Counted from the first letter of the stretch, positions 15,848 through 24,585 are shown. The stretch: DNA of 35,162 bases from Paraburkholderia terricola (GCF_900142195.1 NZ_FRAB01000059.1:1-35162); one strand, 5' to 3'. The notes: a model not told the origin generated them from the sequence alone. Translations and numbers: made by a program.

Positions 15848-17140
15848 TCACGCCGGTTTGCGCTGCGCGTCGAGATCCGCGTGGCGCTTGCCGGGCATGC
15901 ACGCCACCGCGACGAGGGAGAGCGCCAGCCCGGCCATCACGTAGTACGTCGGCGCGAGCGGCGAGCCGGTGGTCTTGATGAGCCACGTCACGATGAAAGG
16001 CCCGAAGCCGCCGAATATCATCACCGCGACGTTGTAGGCAAGGGAGAGACCGATCGAGCGCACGTTAGCCGGGAACAGTTCGGCGATCAGCGCGCCGAAC
16101 GGCCCGTAGTAGCCGGACAGCGTGATCGACAGCAGCGCCTGCACGAGTATCAGTTTCGACACGCTCGGCTCTGCCGCGAGCCATGCGAACAGCGGATAGA
16201 TGATCACGAGCGTGATCGCCAGCGACCACAACGACAGCCCCTTGCGTCCGATTCTGTCGGACCATGCGCCGGTAAGCGGCGAGAGCACGGTCAACAGCAG
16301 ATTGCCGACGATCACCGCATAAAACGATTGCCCGTAAGGCAGCTTCAGTTGCTTGACCGCGAAGGTCGGCAGATAGCTGATCAGTACGTAGATCGTCACC
16401 GTGAGCGCGATCACCGCGCCTAGCCCGCACAGCACGTCGCGGCTATGGTTTCGGAACAGTTCGCCGAGTGTCGCGCGCCGCGCGGTTTTTTTCGCGAGCA
16501 AAAAAACTTCGGAATCGGCAAGATGCCGGCGAATGTAAAAGCCGATCGGCCCGATGATCAAGCCGAGAATGAACGGCACGCGCCAGCCCCAGGACTTCAA
16601 CGCCTCGGGCGACAGGCCGCGCGTGACCAACGCGCCCACCAGGGCGCCGAGCAGGAGCGCCGCCGCCTGGCTCGACATCTGCCAACTGCCGTAAAAGCCG
16701 CGCCTGGAGAACGGCGCCGCTTCGATCAGCAAGGCGGTCGAACTGCCGAACTCACCGCCGGCGGAAAAGCCTTGCAGCAAACGCCCGAGCACGATCATCA
16801 AGGGCGCGCCGATGCCGATCGCCGAATACGGCGGCGCGATCGCGAGCAGCAGAATGCCGAGCGTCATCAGCGCGATGACGAGCGACAACGCCGCCTTGCG
16901 TCCCGCGCGATCCGCATAGAGTCCGAGTACGATGCCGCCGACCGGCCGCATCACGAAAGCGACGCCGAAGGTCGCGGTGGTCAGGAGCAGCGACGAATAA
17001 TCGTTGGCCGCCGGGAAGAACAACTGCGCGATCACCACCGTCAGGAAACCGAACACGGTGAAGTCATACCACTCGAGCGCATTGCCGATCACCGCCGCGG
17101 CGACGGCCCGTCTGTGGAGGCTACTTGACGCTGGTGCCAT
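15848..17140 (-). CDS. MHS-family (metabolite:H+ symporter) MFS transporter
   Basis: The 430-aa inner-membrane protein has 12 predicted helices. Typical MHS features are the N-terminal GNALEWYDFTVFGFL, RPVGGIVLGLYADRAGRKAAL after TM2, GRLLQGFSAGGEFG in TM4 and SDRIGRKG after TM8. Relatives import citrate, shikimate, alpha-ketoglutarate or proline/betaine. The substrate cannot be told here, but the neighbouring amidase and oxidoreductase suggest small organic acids; that is inference. A GGAGA element lies 6 nt before the ATG at 17140. Confidence 0.94.
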   Translation of the reverse strand: MAPASSSLHRRAVAAAVIGNALEWYDFTVFGFLTVVIAQLFFPAANDYSSLLLTTATFGVAFVMRPVGGIVLGLYADRAGRKAALSLVIALMTLGILLLAIAPPYSAIGIGAPLMIVLGRLLQGFSAGGEFGSSTALLIEAAPFSRRGFYGSWQMSSQAAALLLGALVGALVTRGLSPEALKSWGWRVPFILGLIIGPIGFYIRRHLADSEVFLLAKKTARRATLGELFRNHSRDVLCGLGAVIALTVTIYVLISYLPTFAVKQLKLPYGQSFYAVIVGNLLLTVLSPLTGAWSDRIGRKGLSLWSLAITLVIIYPLFAWLAAEPSVSKLILVQALLSITLSGYYGPFGALIAELFPANVRSIGLSLAYNVAVMIFGGFGPFIVTWLIKTTGSPLAPTYYVMAGLALSLVAVACMPGKRHADLDAQRKPA

Positions 17141-17277
17141 TCAAATCTCCAGCTTGCGAAAAGTGTCTCGCGGTGCGTCGTATCAACGTAGAGGCGCGTG
17201 AGTACGCCGGACAAACCGACGCTGCCCGCAGCGGCCGTCACGGAGTGTAAAGAGGGCGCAAGCTGTTTTCAAGCAGC

Positions 17278-17312
17278 AAAAAGGCGTCTGCCGCACTGAG
17301 CGGCAGACGCCT
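17278..17312 (-). terminator. Terminator of the HiPIP gene
   Basis: A 13-bp perfect inverted repeat (AGGCGTCTGCCGC at 17282-17294 with 17300-17312) has a 5-nt loop, followed on the minus strand by TTTTT (complement of 17278-17282). It separates the HiPIP gene from the MHS gene. Confidence 0.88.
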
Positions 17313-17393
17313 CGATCATCCGCGCTGAATCTCGCGCGGGCATGTTGCAGCGCATCTGCCGCGATATCGAATACACACGCGGCAAGAGCGGCA

Positions 17394-17705
17394 TCAGACC
17401 TTCTTGTTATATGCGCTGCACCACCCCTTGGCCGCGACCTGCTTGCCCGCGAACATCGGGCAGCCGGCGTAGGCGTCGGTGGGTTTGCCTTGATAAAAAC
17501 TGCAGTTGCCGCAGTCCTGGCCCGGCGCATATTTGGCGAACTTGGCCTTGTCGACCTTGCTCGCATCCTCCTTATAGCCGAGCGCCTGCGCGGTCGGGTC
17601 GCTTTCGGCGACCTTGGGTGTATCCGCGAAAGCCTGGCGCGACAGCGCGAAGCTGGACGCCACACCGATGCTCGTGATCAAAAACGTACGACGGGAAGGT
17701 TTCAT
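17394..17705 (-). CDS. High-potential iron-sulfur protein (HiPIP)
   Basis: The 103-aa periplasmic electron carrier holds one 4Fe-4S cluster. A twin-arginine-type signal (SRRTFLI at 4-10, cleavage near residue 28) fits export after cofactor insertion. The four cluster cysteines are C65, C68, C82 and C96, in the family pattern C-x2-C, then GCPMF, then GWCSAY. HiPIPs pass electrons to reaction centres, terminal oxidases or soluble enzymes; the partner here is unknown. A GGAG element lies 9 nt before the ATG. The gene stands alone with its own terminator. Confidence 0.95.
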   Translation of the reverse strand: MKPSRRTFLITSIGVASSFALSRQAFADTPKVAESDPTAQALGYKEDASKVDKAKFAKYAPGQDCGNCSFYQGKPTDAYAGCPMFAGKQVAAKGWCSAYNKKV

Positions 17706-17893
17706 GGGGACTCACTCCGTTTATATGAACTGATCGCCGTTCTGATGACAGCGGTCCCCAAGCATAGCAACGAAGCCGCCGCGCGTGACGACTCAAATGA
17801 TAGAGATAAGCGAATCGGTACGACGCCAGGCTCGGACGTCACGCGTGCGATGCGGTTCGATCCGCGCAAGGCGGGCCGCCAGGTGAATGCCGG

Positions 17894-19000
17894 TCACTCC
17901 CGCCCGCTCAGTTCGCAGACGCGCCGCGCAATCGCGAGCGACGCCGTCAAGCCCGGCGATTCGATCCCGAACAGATTGACGAGCCCGCGCACGCCATGCG
18001 CGGCCGGACCTTGAATCACGAAGTCGGCGGCGGGCTCGCCGGGGCCCGAAAGCTTCGGACGAATCCCCGCATAAGCGGGCTGCAACGCACCGTCGGGAAG
18101 CGCGGGCCAGTACGTGCGAATCGCCGCATAGAACGATTCCGCTCGATGCGGATCGACGTCGTAGTTGATCGTGTCGACCCATTCGACGTCGGGACCGAAA
18201 CGCGCCTGGCCGCCGAGATCGATCGTCAGATGCACGCCGAGACCGGCCTCGTTCGGCATCGGATAGATGAGGCGGCTGAACGGCGCGCGCCCCGAAATGC
18301 TGAAGTAGTTGCCGCGCGCGAGATAGAGCGGGGGCACGTGGCGCGCGTCGAGTCCGCGAATCTTGCGGGCCAGCGCATTCGCGTGCAGACCGGCGCTGTT
18401 GATCACGCATGCGGCGCTGATCGTGGTCGGCGCATTGCCGCCCACCTTGATGATGAAGCGGCCGTTGCTCGCCTCGATCGCTTCGACCGGCGCATGAAAC
18501 GCGAACACCGCGCCGTCGCGCTCCGCATCGCCCTGAAGCGCCAGCATCAACTGGTGACTGTCGACGATGCCCGTCTGCGGCGAGAACACCGCCTCGACAC
18601 ATTCGAGCGCCGGTTCGAGCGCCTGCGCCTGGTCGCCGCTGATCCGCATCAGGTCGAGTACGCCGTTGTCGCGCCCCTTCGCCATGATGCTTTCGAGTTG
18701 CGGGATCTGATTGCGCGAGGTGGCGACCAGCAGTTTGCCGCAACGCGAATACGGGACGTTGCGCGCGGCGCAGTAGTCGTAAAGCAACTCGCGGCCGCGC
18801 ACGCAAAGCGTGGCCTTGAGCGAACCGCGCGGATAGTAGATGCCCGCGTGAATCACCTCGCTGTTGCGCGAGCTGGTGCCCACGCCGATCGCCTCGGCCG
18901 CCTCCAGCACGATCACCTCATGTCCGCGCGCCGCCAGTGCGCGCGCCACCGCCAGGCCGATCACGCCGGCGCCGATCACTACACATTCGATTTGGTCCAT
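17894..19000 (-). CDS. FAD-dependent oxidoreductase, L-2-hydroxyglutarate oxidase/dehydrogenase-like
   Basis: The 368-aa flavoprotein belongs to the DAO superfamily. The dinucleotide-binding GAGVIGLAVARALA is at about 10-23 with the acidic E33. The following HAGIYYPRGSLKA segment (about 51-63) is a hallmark of the LhgO/L2HGDH group. The C-terminal GIRPKLSGPGEPAADFVIQG and NLFGIESPGLTASLAIA close the FAD site. The reaction would be oxidation of L-2-hydroxyglutarate to 2-oxoglutarate, feeding electrons to the membrane; related L-2-hydroxyacid substrates are possible. The start is ATG 19000. No csiD or gab genes are adjacent. Confidence 0.88.
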   Translation of the reverse strand: MDQIECVVIGAGVIGLAVARALAARGHEVIVLEAAEAIGVGTSSRNSEVIHAGIYYPRGSLKATLCVRGRELLYDYCAARNVPYSRCGKLLVATSRNQIPQLESIMAKGRDNGVLDLMRISGDQAQALEPALECVEAVFSPQTGIVDSHQLMLALQGDAERDGAVFAFHAPVEAIEASNGRFIIKVGGNAPTTISAACVINSAGLHANALARKIRGLDARHVPPLYLARGNYFSISGRAPFSRLIYPMPNEAGLGVHLTIDLGGQARFGPDVEWVDTINYDVDPHRAESFYAAIRTYWPALPDGALQPAYAGIRPKLSGPGEPAADFVIQGPAAHGVRGLVNLFGIESPGLTASLAIARRVCELSGRE

Positions 19001-19262
19001 GTCCCTTGACGCGGCCGATTTCGCCGCGCGCTGCCTCGTTCACCCGATACACATGAGGACAGGATGCGGCTATCGAGTGCCGCACACCGCTCGCTGTCGA
19101 ACGCATCTGCCCTATCGCAACCGCTATGCAAATTGTACGACGCCGCACAGACAGCAATGGCCGTCGTCGTGAACGGTTGCGGGCGCTCGGCCGTTGAGCA
19201 GTTTCAAAGTCCCGGACGGGGCAAACACAATCGTATGGAGAAGGCCCGGTTTGCCGCCGTGA

Positions 19263-19286
19263 AAAAGCCGCCCGCAGGCGGCTTTT
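19263..19286. terminator. Terminator downstream of the AAA+ ATPase gene
   Basis: A 10-bp perfect inverted repeat (AAAAGCCGCC at 19263-19272 with 19277-19286) has a CGCA loop and lies 14 bp past the stop of the minus-strand ATPase gene. The A/T outer arms make it functional in either direction. Confidence 0.8.
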
Positions 19287-19299
19287 GTGCAAAAACCGC

Positions 19300-20277
19300 T
19301 CAAAAACCGATCGGTTTTCGGCGATTTCCGTAGTCGAGGCGGATATCGCCAGCTTCGATGCTGTCGCGTCCGTCGATGCGCGCCGCGCCGAATCCATTCA
19401 ATATCGCGCGACGCATCGCTCGCGGCGATGCCTGCTTGAGCGCCTCGAGCGCGGCGTCGCCGAGCGTCTCGGGAAAGCGCAGGCCCCAGTTGTGCGCCGA
19501 GCGGATCTCGTCGTAGATCGACTGCGCGATGCGGCGCGCGCCGTCATGATCCGGCGACGGAATCTCGTACACGTTCATCCGGTTGAGGATCGGCTCGGGG
19601 ATCGAGCGCTCGTCGTTGGCCGTCGCGATCCAGATCACGTGGCCGGCATTGATCGGAATCTCGGCGAACTCGTCGATGAAAGTCTGCGCGGTGTCGTGTT
19701 CGAGCAGCGCGTACAGTGCGCCGAGCGGGTCGTATTGCGAGTCGCCGGAGGCCTTGTCGATTTCATCGACGGTGATCACCGGGTTTGCATAGCTGCCGTT
19801 CACGAGCGCATCGAACACCTTGCCCGGCTTCGCGTTTTTCCATTGCGAGGAAGCGCCCGAGAGAATCCAGCCGGCCGTCAACGAACTCATCGCCACGTAT
19901 TGATAGGCGGTGCCGAGCAGGCGCGCCAACTGCTTGGCAAAATGCGTCTTGCCGATACCGGGGTCGCCGAGCAGCAGGATCGGCATCAGTTCGAGCCGGT
20001 CGTCGGTTTCAAGACACAGCGCGACCTGCTTGCGGATATCGTCGAGAGGCGCGGAAAAGTTGGGCAGCGCGTCGATCAGATCGTCGATCGACGGCATCCG
20101 GTTCGGCTTCACGCAAAAGCGCAAATTGCCGGTTTTCAGCATCTTTTCGTACGTGGCGCGCAGCGCCTCGTTCGCACCTTCGCCGAGATCATTCAACGCG
20201 GTCTCGACCTGATCGAGGTCGTATACCCGGCTGAAGGACGCCACGGCGATTTCCTGTTTGACCATTGCTGTTGTCAT
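19300..20277 (-). CDS. Orphan AAA+ ATPase with Lon-like ATPase core
   Basis: The 325-aa protein has one AAA+ module. Walker A GDPGIGKT is at 104-111, Walker B VITVDEID at 167-174, sensor-1 ATAN at 218-221 and a candidate arginine finger at R233. The pre-Walker-B region GASSQWKNAKPGKVFDAL resembles Lon ATPases, but there is no Lon N-domain and no protease domain. The first 80 residues are an uncharacterised N-terminal region. It probably remodels a protein partner, and no partner gene is adjacent. The start is ATG 20277; an in-frame ATG four codons later is possible. Confidence 0.88.
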   Translation of the reverse strand: MTTAMVKQEIAVASFSRVYDLDQVETALNDLGEGANEALRATYEKMLKTGNLRFCVKPNRMPSIDDLIDALPNFSAPLDDIRKQVALCLETDDRLELMPILLLGDPGIGKTHFAKQLARLLGTAYQYVAMSSLTAGWILSGASSQWKNAKPGKVFDALVNGSYANPVITVDEIDKASGDSQYDPLGALYALLEHDTAQTFIDEFAEIPINAGHVIWIATANDERSIPEPILNRMNVYEIPSPDHDGARRIAQSIYDEIRSAHNWGLRFPETLGDAALEALKQASPRAMRRAILNGFGAARIDGRDSIEAGDIRLDYGNRRKPIGF

Positions 20278-20493
20278 CGCTCACCCCGTCTGGCTGGTCT
20301 TGCTGCGGCGGCGCCTCGCGGGCGCCGTTTCAAGTCCAGTGTAATGACGCCAGAATCGCGTGCAAGCCAGCAGTCATGCGGCTCTGCTGCTAACGACGGG
20401 TTGTTTTAGCGGCCTCACCGCCCCATCTGAAATGCACCATTGCTGAACCCGGCCCTCATGCATAGGTCACAAAAGTGTTGCGTCCATCGGGGG

Positions 20494-20499
20494 TAAGAT
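20494..20499 (+). promoter_or_regulatory. Possible -10 element of the secreted-protein/EEP pair
   Basis: TAAGAT in the context GGTAAGATGG lies 48 nt before the ATG at 20548. No convincing -35 is seen. Confidence 0.3.
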
Positions 20500-20547
20500 G
20501 GCCCTCTCTGACTACACTGCCGGACGCAGTAACCGGAGATTTTCTTT

Positions 20548-21042
20548 ATGTGGAAAACCAGTCTCGTGGCCGTGCTGCTCGGCACCTCGCTGCTTGCGAG
20601 CGCGCAGCAACGGCCGGCCCAGCAGGTCGTGCAATGGCAATTGCAGGTGATGCGCGACGGCCAGCAGATCGACGCCTTCGAGGGCACCACCACGGTCGGC
20701 CAGGCGCGCACGGATACGCATCACAAGATGGTGCAGCATAACGTCGGATGTAAAGACCAGCCTGCCGGCAGCATCGATCTGGCGCGCACGCTGACGGTGT
20801 CGCCGCTGCAGGCGGATACCAACGAGGTCACCATGTCGATCGAAGCGCAGGAAACCTTCGAGGAAAACGCCGCGCGCCAAACCGACACCGGCTGCAAGCT
20901 GCCGCCGCAACCGCGCCAGGTGAGCGCCACCCATCCGGGCCTGAAGGTGCCGACCGGCCAATGGGCGAGCTGGACGATCGTCGACAAGGACCCGAACCTG
21001 GTCTACCGCGTGCGCGCGGGAGTCGAGAGCAGCGTGAACTGA
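20548..21042 (+). CDS. Secreted hypothetical protein
   Basis: I do not recognise a family. The 164-aa product has a Sec signal peptide of about 19 residues (ending LLASA). The mature protein of about 145 residues has two cysteines, C68 and C116, which could form a disulfide in the periplasm. It looks beta-rich, with alternating hydrophobic and polar residues and no membrane segment after the signal. The start codon follows a GGAGA element by about 8 nt. It lies 56 bp upstream of the EEP-family gene on the same strand and may be co-transcribed. Confidence 0.8.
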   Translation: MWKTSLVAVLLGTSLLASAQQRPAQQVVQWQLQVMRDGQQIDAFEGTTTVGQARTDTHHKMVQHNVGCKDQPAGSIDLARTLTVSPLQADTNEVTMSIEAQETFEENAARQTDTGCKLPPQPRQVSATHPGLKVPTGQWASWTIVDKDPNLVYRVRAGVESSVN

Positions 21043-21098
21043 AGCGAACAACCGAACCGAACAACCGAAGCCCAAACAGAACACGTGGACAACGCGGC

Positions 21099-21896
21099 AT
21101 GCGAAACCCAGAAGAATTGATCCGCGAGAGCATTGCGCCCAAGGATTTCGTTGCGGTGAGCTGGAACCTGCACAAAGGCCGCACGCCGCTTGGCTTTCAA
21201 GCGTGGCAGGCGATGCAGCGCTGGGTTCAGTCGACTCACGCCGACGCTTATTTTTTGCAGGAAGCCATGGCGCGGCGCATGCCGTCGCCGGTATTGGCGA
21301 GCAGTTTCGGCGCGCCGGTCGCCGATCCGTTGAGCGACATCTGGCACTGCCAGGCCACCGAGATCGCGCGCGCGCTGGAACTCGAGATCGCGCTCGGGCC
21401 GAACGTATTCAAGCCGTCGTGGCGGCATGGCAATGCGATCCTGTCGCCGCATCCGCTCGATCTCGGCGGACGCTGGGACATCTCCGCGCATCGCTTCGAG
21501 AAACGCGGTTTGTTGGTGGCGCGCGCGACCTTCGGCGGTCATTCGGTCACGCTGCTGTGCGCGCACCTTGCGCTCACGCGCTCGGCGCGTTTGCGTCAGA
21601 TGAACTGGATCGCGCACTGGATCGCGAAGGAAGCGCCGGAGGGTCCGCTGGTCCTGGCGGGCGACTTCAACGACTGGCGCAATGATTCGGTGCCGCTCTT
21701 CGGCGAGCACGGCTTGCATGAGGTGGCGACGCTGCTCGGCGAATCGGGCCGCACCTTCCCCGCCTTTTCACCGGCGCTCGCGCTCGACAAGATGTTCGTG
21801 CGCGGCATGAAGCCGATCGAATGGATTCCGCCTACCCAGGAAACCGCGTGGCTTTCGGATCACTTGCCGTATATGGCGCGGTTGCGGGTTGAATGA
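21099..21896 (+). CDS. Endonuclease/exonuclease/phosphatase (EEP) family hydrolase
   Basis: The 265-aa metal-dependent phosphoesterase has the catalytic EEP set: N23 in SWNLHKG, E55 in FLQEAM, H156 in CAHLALT, D189 and N191 in LAGDFNDW, and D254/H255 in SDHLP. It resembles E. coli YbhP, whose gene lies next to cardiolipin synthase B; here no cls gene is adjacent. It may cleave nucleic acid or phospholipid/inositol-phosphate substrates; which one is undetermined. ATG 21099 begins at the conserved region, and the longer frame upstream overlaps the preceding gene. Confidence 0.9.
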   Translation: MRNPEELIRESIAPKDFVAVSWNLHKGRTPLGFQAWQAMQRWVQSTHADAYFLQEAMARRMPSPVLASSFGAPVADPLSDIWHCQATEIARALELEIALGPNVFKPSWRHGNAILSPHPLDLGGRWDISAHRFEKRGLLVARATFGGHSVTLLCAHLALTRSARLRQMNWIAHWIAKEAPEGPLVLAGDFNDWRNDSVPLFGEHGLHEVATLLGESGRTFPAFSPALALDKMFVRGMKPIEWIPPTQETAWLSDHLPYMARLRVE

Positions 21897-22503
21897 GCGC
21901 TCGCCCGAAGTAACCAAAATATAAAACGCCAAAAGCCTTTTTCCTGAAGGCATTGCAGCGATTCACCGGGTCTCGTGCGCGCCGCTGTGTACCAATACGG
22001 CAGGGACCAGTCGGCTCGGGGAAAAGTAAGCCGCCCCACTCGCGCGAGCCATTTTCGCAAGCCGCAATTTCCTCGCGTTTCATGCCGACTTGCTCGGCGT
22101 TTGCCAGTTTTATCAGCAGGGTCAATGCTGCAGCGCACGGCGGGTTTCGGTATGATCTCGAAAATGTTGCCCGTGTGGCGCGCCTATCCGGCGCATGCCG
22201 GACAGCCGATGGCTGCCGCCCCGTGCGGCGTTCGTCCCTCGCCGGACTTTTTGCCGAAGCGCGGCCGCATCCACGCCAGGTTCTTCGCGGTGCCGGTATG
22301 CACGACATTCCAGCGCCGACGCGGCCGGCTTCAGTCATCCGCTTGACCACGCTCAACCGCCGCACCGCCGCCTTCGGGCAGCCGGCGCGGTAAAATAGCG
22401 GATTGCGCGTGCTTTCCGACCTCGGGTCAGCGCAGCATCGCCCTTGCCGTGCCGGCCGGCTAAAACGACTGGCCGCCTTTGTTTTCGCACTATCCAAGAA
22501 GCC
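21897..22503. other. 607-bp intergenic region upstream of fpr
   Basis: No recognisable gene on either strand. I see only a short hairpin TCCGGC-GCAT-GCCGGA near 22184-22199 and a TAAAAT at 22391-22396, which could be the -10 of fpr. The ORFs here have shadow-like, Arg/Pro-biased composition. The gap is long for this gene-dense stretch. Confidence 0.4.
22391..22396 (+). promoter_or_regulatory. Possible -10 element of fpr
   Basis: TAAAAT in the context GCGGTAAAATAGCGG lies about 108 nt before the fpr ATG. If real, it gives a leader of about 100 nt. Confidence 0.35.
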
Positions 22504-23274
22504 ATGAGCAACCTCAATTCACAAACCGTTCTGAGCGTCCATCACTGGACCGATACGCTTTTCAGCTTCACCTGCACGCGCGATCCGTCGTTCCGTTTCG
22601 AAAACGGCCAGTTCACGATGGTGGGCCTCGAAGTCGAGGGCAAGCCGCTGATCCGCGCCTACAGTCTCGCGAGTGCGAATTACGAAGAGCACCTCGAATT
22701 CTTGAGCATCAAGGTGCAGGACGGCCCGCTCACGTCGCGTCTGCAGCATCTGAAAGTCGGTGACGAAGTTCTGATCGGCAAGAAGCCGGTCGGCACGCTG
22801 ATGGCCGACAACCTGCTGCCGGGCAAGACGCTGTGGCTGCTCTCCACCGGCACGGGCCTCGCGCCGTTCATGTCGATCATCAAAGATCCGGACATTTACG
22901 ACCGCTACGAGCGCGTGGTGCTCACGCATACGTGCCGTTTCGTCGACGAGCTGGCGTACAAGGAATACATCACGGAGCACCTGCCGGCGCACGAGCACCT
23001 GGGCGAACTGGTGCAGGAAAAGCTGCTGTACTACCCCACGGTCACGCGCGAGGCATTCCAGAACCGCGGCCGCATCACCGAACTGATCGAAACGGAAAAA
23101 CTGTTCGCCGACCTCGGCGTGCCGGGCTTCTCGCTCGAAGACGACCGCGTGATGCTGTGCGGCAGTCCGCACATGCTGCGCGACACGCGCAAGCTGCTCG
23201 ACGACCTGGGCTTCCAGGAAGGCAGCAACAACGCGCCGGGCCACTACGTGGTCGAAAAGGCGTTCGTCGGTTAA
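22504..23274 (+). CDS. fpr: Ferredoxin--NADP reductase
   Basis: The 256-aa flavoenzyme moves electrons between NADPH and ferredoxin or flavodoxin, supplying iron-sulfur enzymes and oxidative-stress responses. FAD-binding RAYS is at 51-54, the SIKVQDGPLTSRL region at 68-80, the NADP-binding GTGLAPF at 116-122, CGSPHM near 219-224, and the C-terminus is YVVEKAFVG. That bacterial subclass I-type end, with an extra tail after the aromatic/Phe position, differs from the VEHYW-like end of the E. coli enzyme. ATG 22504 fits the conserved start. It is monocistronic, with a terminator at 23315-23340. Confidence 0.95.
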   Translation: MSNLNSQTVLSVHHWTDTLFSFTCTRDPSFRFENGQFTMVGLEVEGKPLIRAYSLASANYEEHLEFLSIKVQDGPLTSRLQHLKVGDEVLIGKKPVGTLMADNLLPGKTLWLLSTGTGLAPFMSIIKDPDIYDRYERVVLTHTCRFVDELAYKEYITEHLPAHEHLGELVQEKLLYYPTVTREAFQNRGRITELIETEKLFADLGVPGFSLEDDRVMLCGSPHMLRDTRKLLDDLGFQEGSNNAPGHYVVEKAFVG

Positions 23275-23314
23275 GACGTACATTCGAATTCGCGGCTCAC
23301 GCCGCGGACTCGGC

Positions 23315-23340
23315 AAAAGGAGCCTCCGGGCTCCTTTTTT
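23315..23340 (+). terminator. Terminator of fpr
   Basis: The inverted repeat AAAAGGAGCC / GGCTCCTTTT (GGAGCC at 23319-23324 with 23329-23334) runs into six T and lies about 40 nt past the fpr stop. Confidence 0.85.
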
Positions 23341-23537
23341 GTTTGGCGGTTACAAGTTGACGCGCTCGGCCTGACATTTCGCGTCAGTGTTCTTCTGACA
23401 GAGCCGGTGTTGCGGAACGTCAACCGTCGCGCGAAATATCGGCGCTAAGCCTTGGTGCGCCTACATTATTTCTTTTTTTGAGATATTATCGCGGCACACG
23501 ACCGCCGCTCCGGCATGCCTGCCGGAGTCCGCGCTAC

Positions 23538-23624
23538 ATGTTACTGAATGTAAATTTCGTTACGCTCGACCGTAGTAATCCGGCCGTCGAACCGTACGCG
23601 TTCCGGCCGCACCTGGAGGCTTGA
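23538..23624 (+). CDS. Possible 28-aa small protein or leader peptide
   Basis: An ATG-started frame of 28 codons ends in TGA and is too short for usual gene calling. It sits directly after a GC-rich hairpin and before the two-component genes. There is no strong Shine-Dalgarno and no known motif. It could be a chance ORF or a leader peptide. Confidence 0.25.
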   Translation: MLLNVNFVTLDRSNPAVEPYAFRPHLEA

Positions 23625-23631
23625 GACTCGC

Positions 23632-23694
23632 ATGCGTTCTTTCGTCTTCGCGCCGCCGACGCGCACGCGCTTCGTCGTCCGCCCCGCTTCCTGA
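23632..23694 (+). CDS. Possible 20-aa small ORF
   Basis: An ATG-started frame of 20 codons, rich in Arg, Phe and Pro, ends 11 nt before the sensor-kinase ATG. The kinase Shine-Dalgarno (GAGAGGGAAAG) begins at its stop codon, so translation of this ORF could couple to the kinase. There is no homology evidence. Confidence 0.22.
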   Translation: MRSFVFAPPTRTRFVVRPAS

Positions 23695-23705
23695 GAGGGA
23701 AAGTC

Positions 23706-24575
23706 ATGGATACGTCGACTGTCGTCCCGTTCGCCTCGCCTCTGCCGTCGTCACCGCCGCGTGACGGATGCGACGCGTCCGTCGCGGCCAGTGCCGTCGT
23801 GGCGTCGCCGTCGGTTGAACGTGAACTGGCACGGCTGCGCGCCCGGGTGCGCGAACTGTCGGCCGAACTCGTGCAGGCACAGGAAGCCGCCTGCCGCCAT
23901 GTGGCGCGCGAACTGCACGACGGCGTGGGCGCCGAGTTGACCGCGACGCGCTTCGCGCTGGCTGGCGTCGAAACCTGGCTGCCCGCCGACGCGCCGTCCC
24001 AGTGCGCCGCCGCGCTCGCCGTCGCCAACCGTTCGCTCGACGCCGTGTGCGCCGCCAGCCGCCAGGCCGTCGCGGAACTGCATGCGCCGTCGCTCGAGGC
24101 CGGCATCGTCGGGGCGCTGGCGCAATGGACCGGCGACTTCGCCACGCGCACGCAGTTGCGCACGAGCTTTGTCTGCGCGGCCGACGTGCGTCTCACGCGC
24201 CTGCCCGCCGAAGCGGCGCTGGCCGTGTTCCGTGTCGCGCAGGAAGCGCTCAACAACATTGCCAAGCACGCGCGCGCCGAATCCGCCGACGTGCGGATCG
24301 AAACCAGCCGCCGTCATCTCACGCTGATCGTCAGCGACGACGGCATCGGCGTCACGCGCAACGCGCGCAGCCGTCGCGGCCATTTCGGCCTGAGCGGCAT
24401 GCAGGCGCGCTGCGCGGCCTTCGACGGCACGCTGCGCGTGGGCGCCCGGCGCGTTGGCCAGCGCCGCGGCGACGGCGCCAGGGAATCGCGCGGCACGCTC
24501 GTGCATGCGCGTTTTGCGTGGGACGCGATGCTGGCGAACGCGCCTCACGTCGAACGCCGCGCGCTGCAATCGTGA
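23706..24575 (+). CDS. Soluble NarL-type sensor histidine kinase
   Basis: The 289-aa kinase has a variable N-terminus (1-37), a coiled coil (about 38-62), and a HisKA_3 dimerisation/phosphoacceptor domain with H71 in RHVARELHDGVGAEL. A HATPase_c domain follows, with N-box AQEALNNIAKHA (about 178-190) and G-box SDDGIG near 218. No membrane segment or known sensory domain is present, so the signal must come from the short N-terminus or a partner protein. A GAGAGGG Shine-Dalgarno precedes ATG 23706. It lies 10 nt upstream of its response regulator gene, its expected partner. Confidence 0.92.
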   Translation: MDTSTVVPFASPLPSSPPRDGCDASVAASAVVASPSVERELARLRARVRELSAELVQAQEAACRHVARELHDGVGAELTATRFALAGVETWLPADAPSQCAAALAVANRSLDAVCAASRQAVAELHAPSLEAGIVGALAQWTGDFATRTQLRTSFVCAADVRLTRLPAEAALAVFRVAQEALNNIAKHARAESADVRIETSRRHLTLIVSDDGIGVTRNARSRRGHFGLSGMQARCAAFDGTLRVGARRVGQRRGDGARESRGTLVHARFAWDAMLANAPHVERRALQS

Positions 24576-24585
24576 GCACGCCGTC

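Larger units (their letters stand above)
23275..23705. other. Leader region of the two-component genes
   Basis: After the fpr terminator come an AT-rich stretch with TATTAT at 23484-23489, an 8-bp hairpin (CTCCGGCA at 23508-23515 with 23520-23527, loop TGCC) and two very short ORFs listed separately. No larger gene is seen. Confidence 0.5.
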
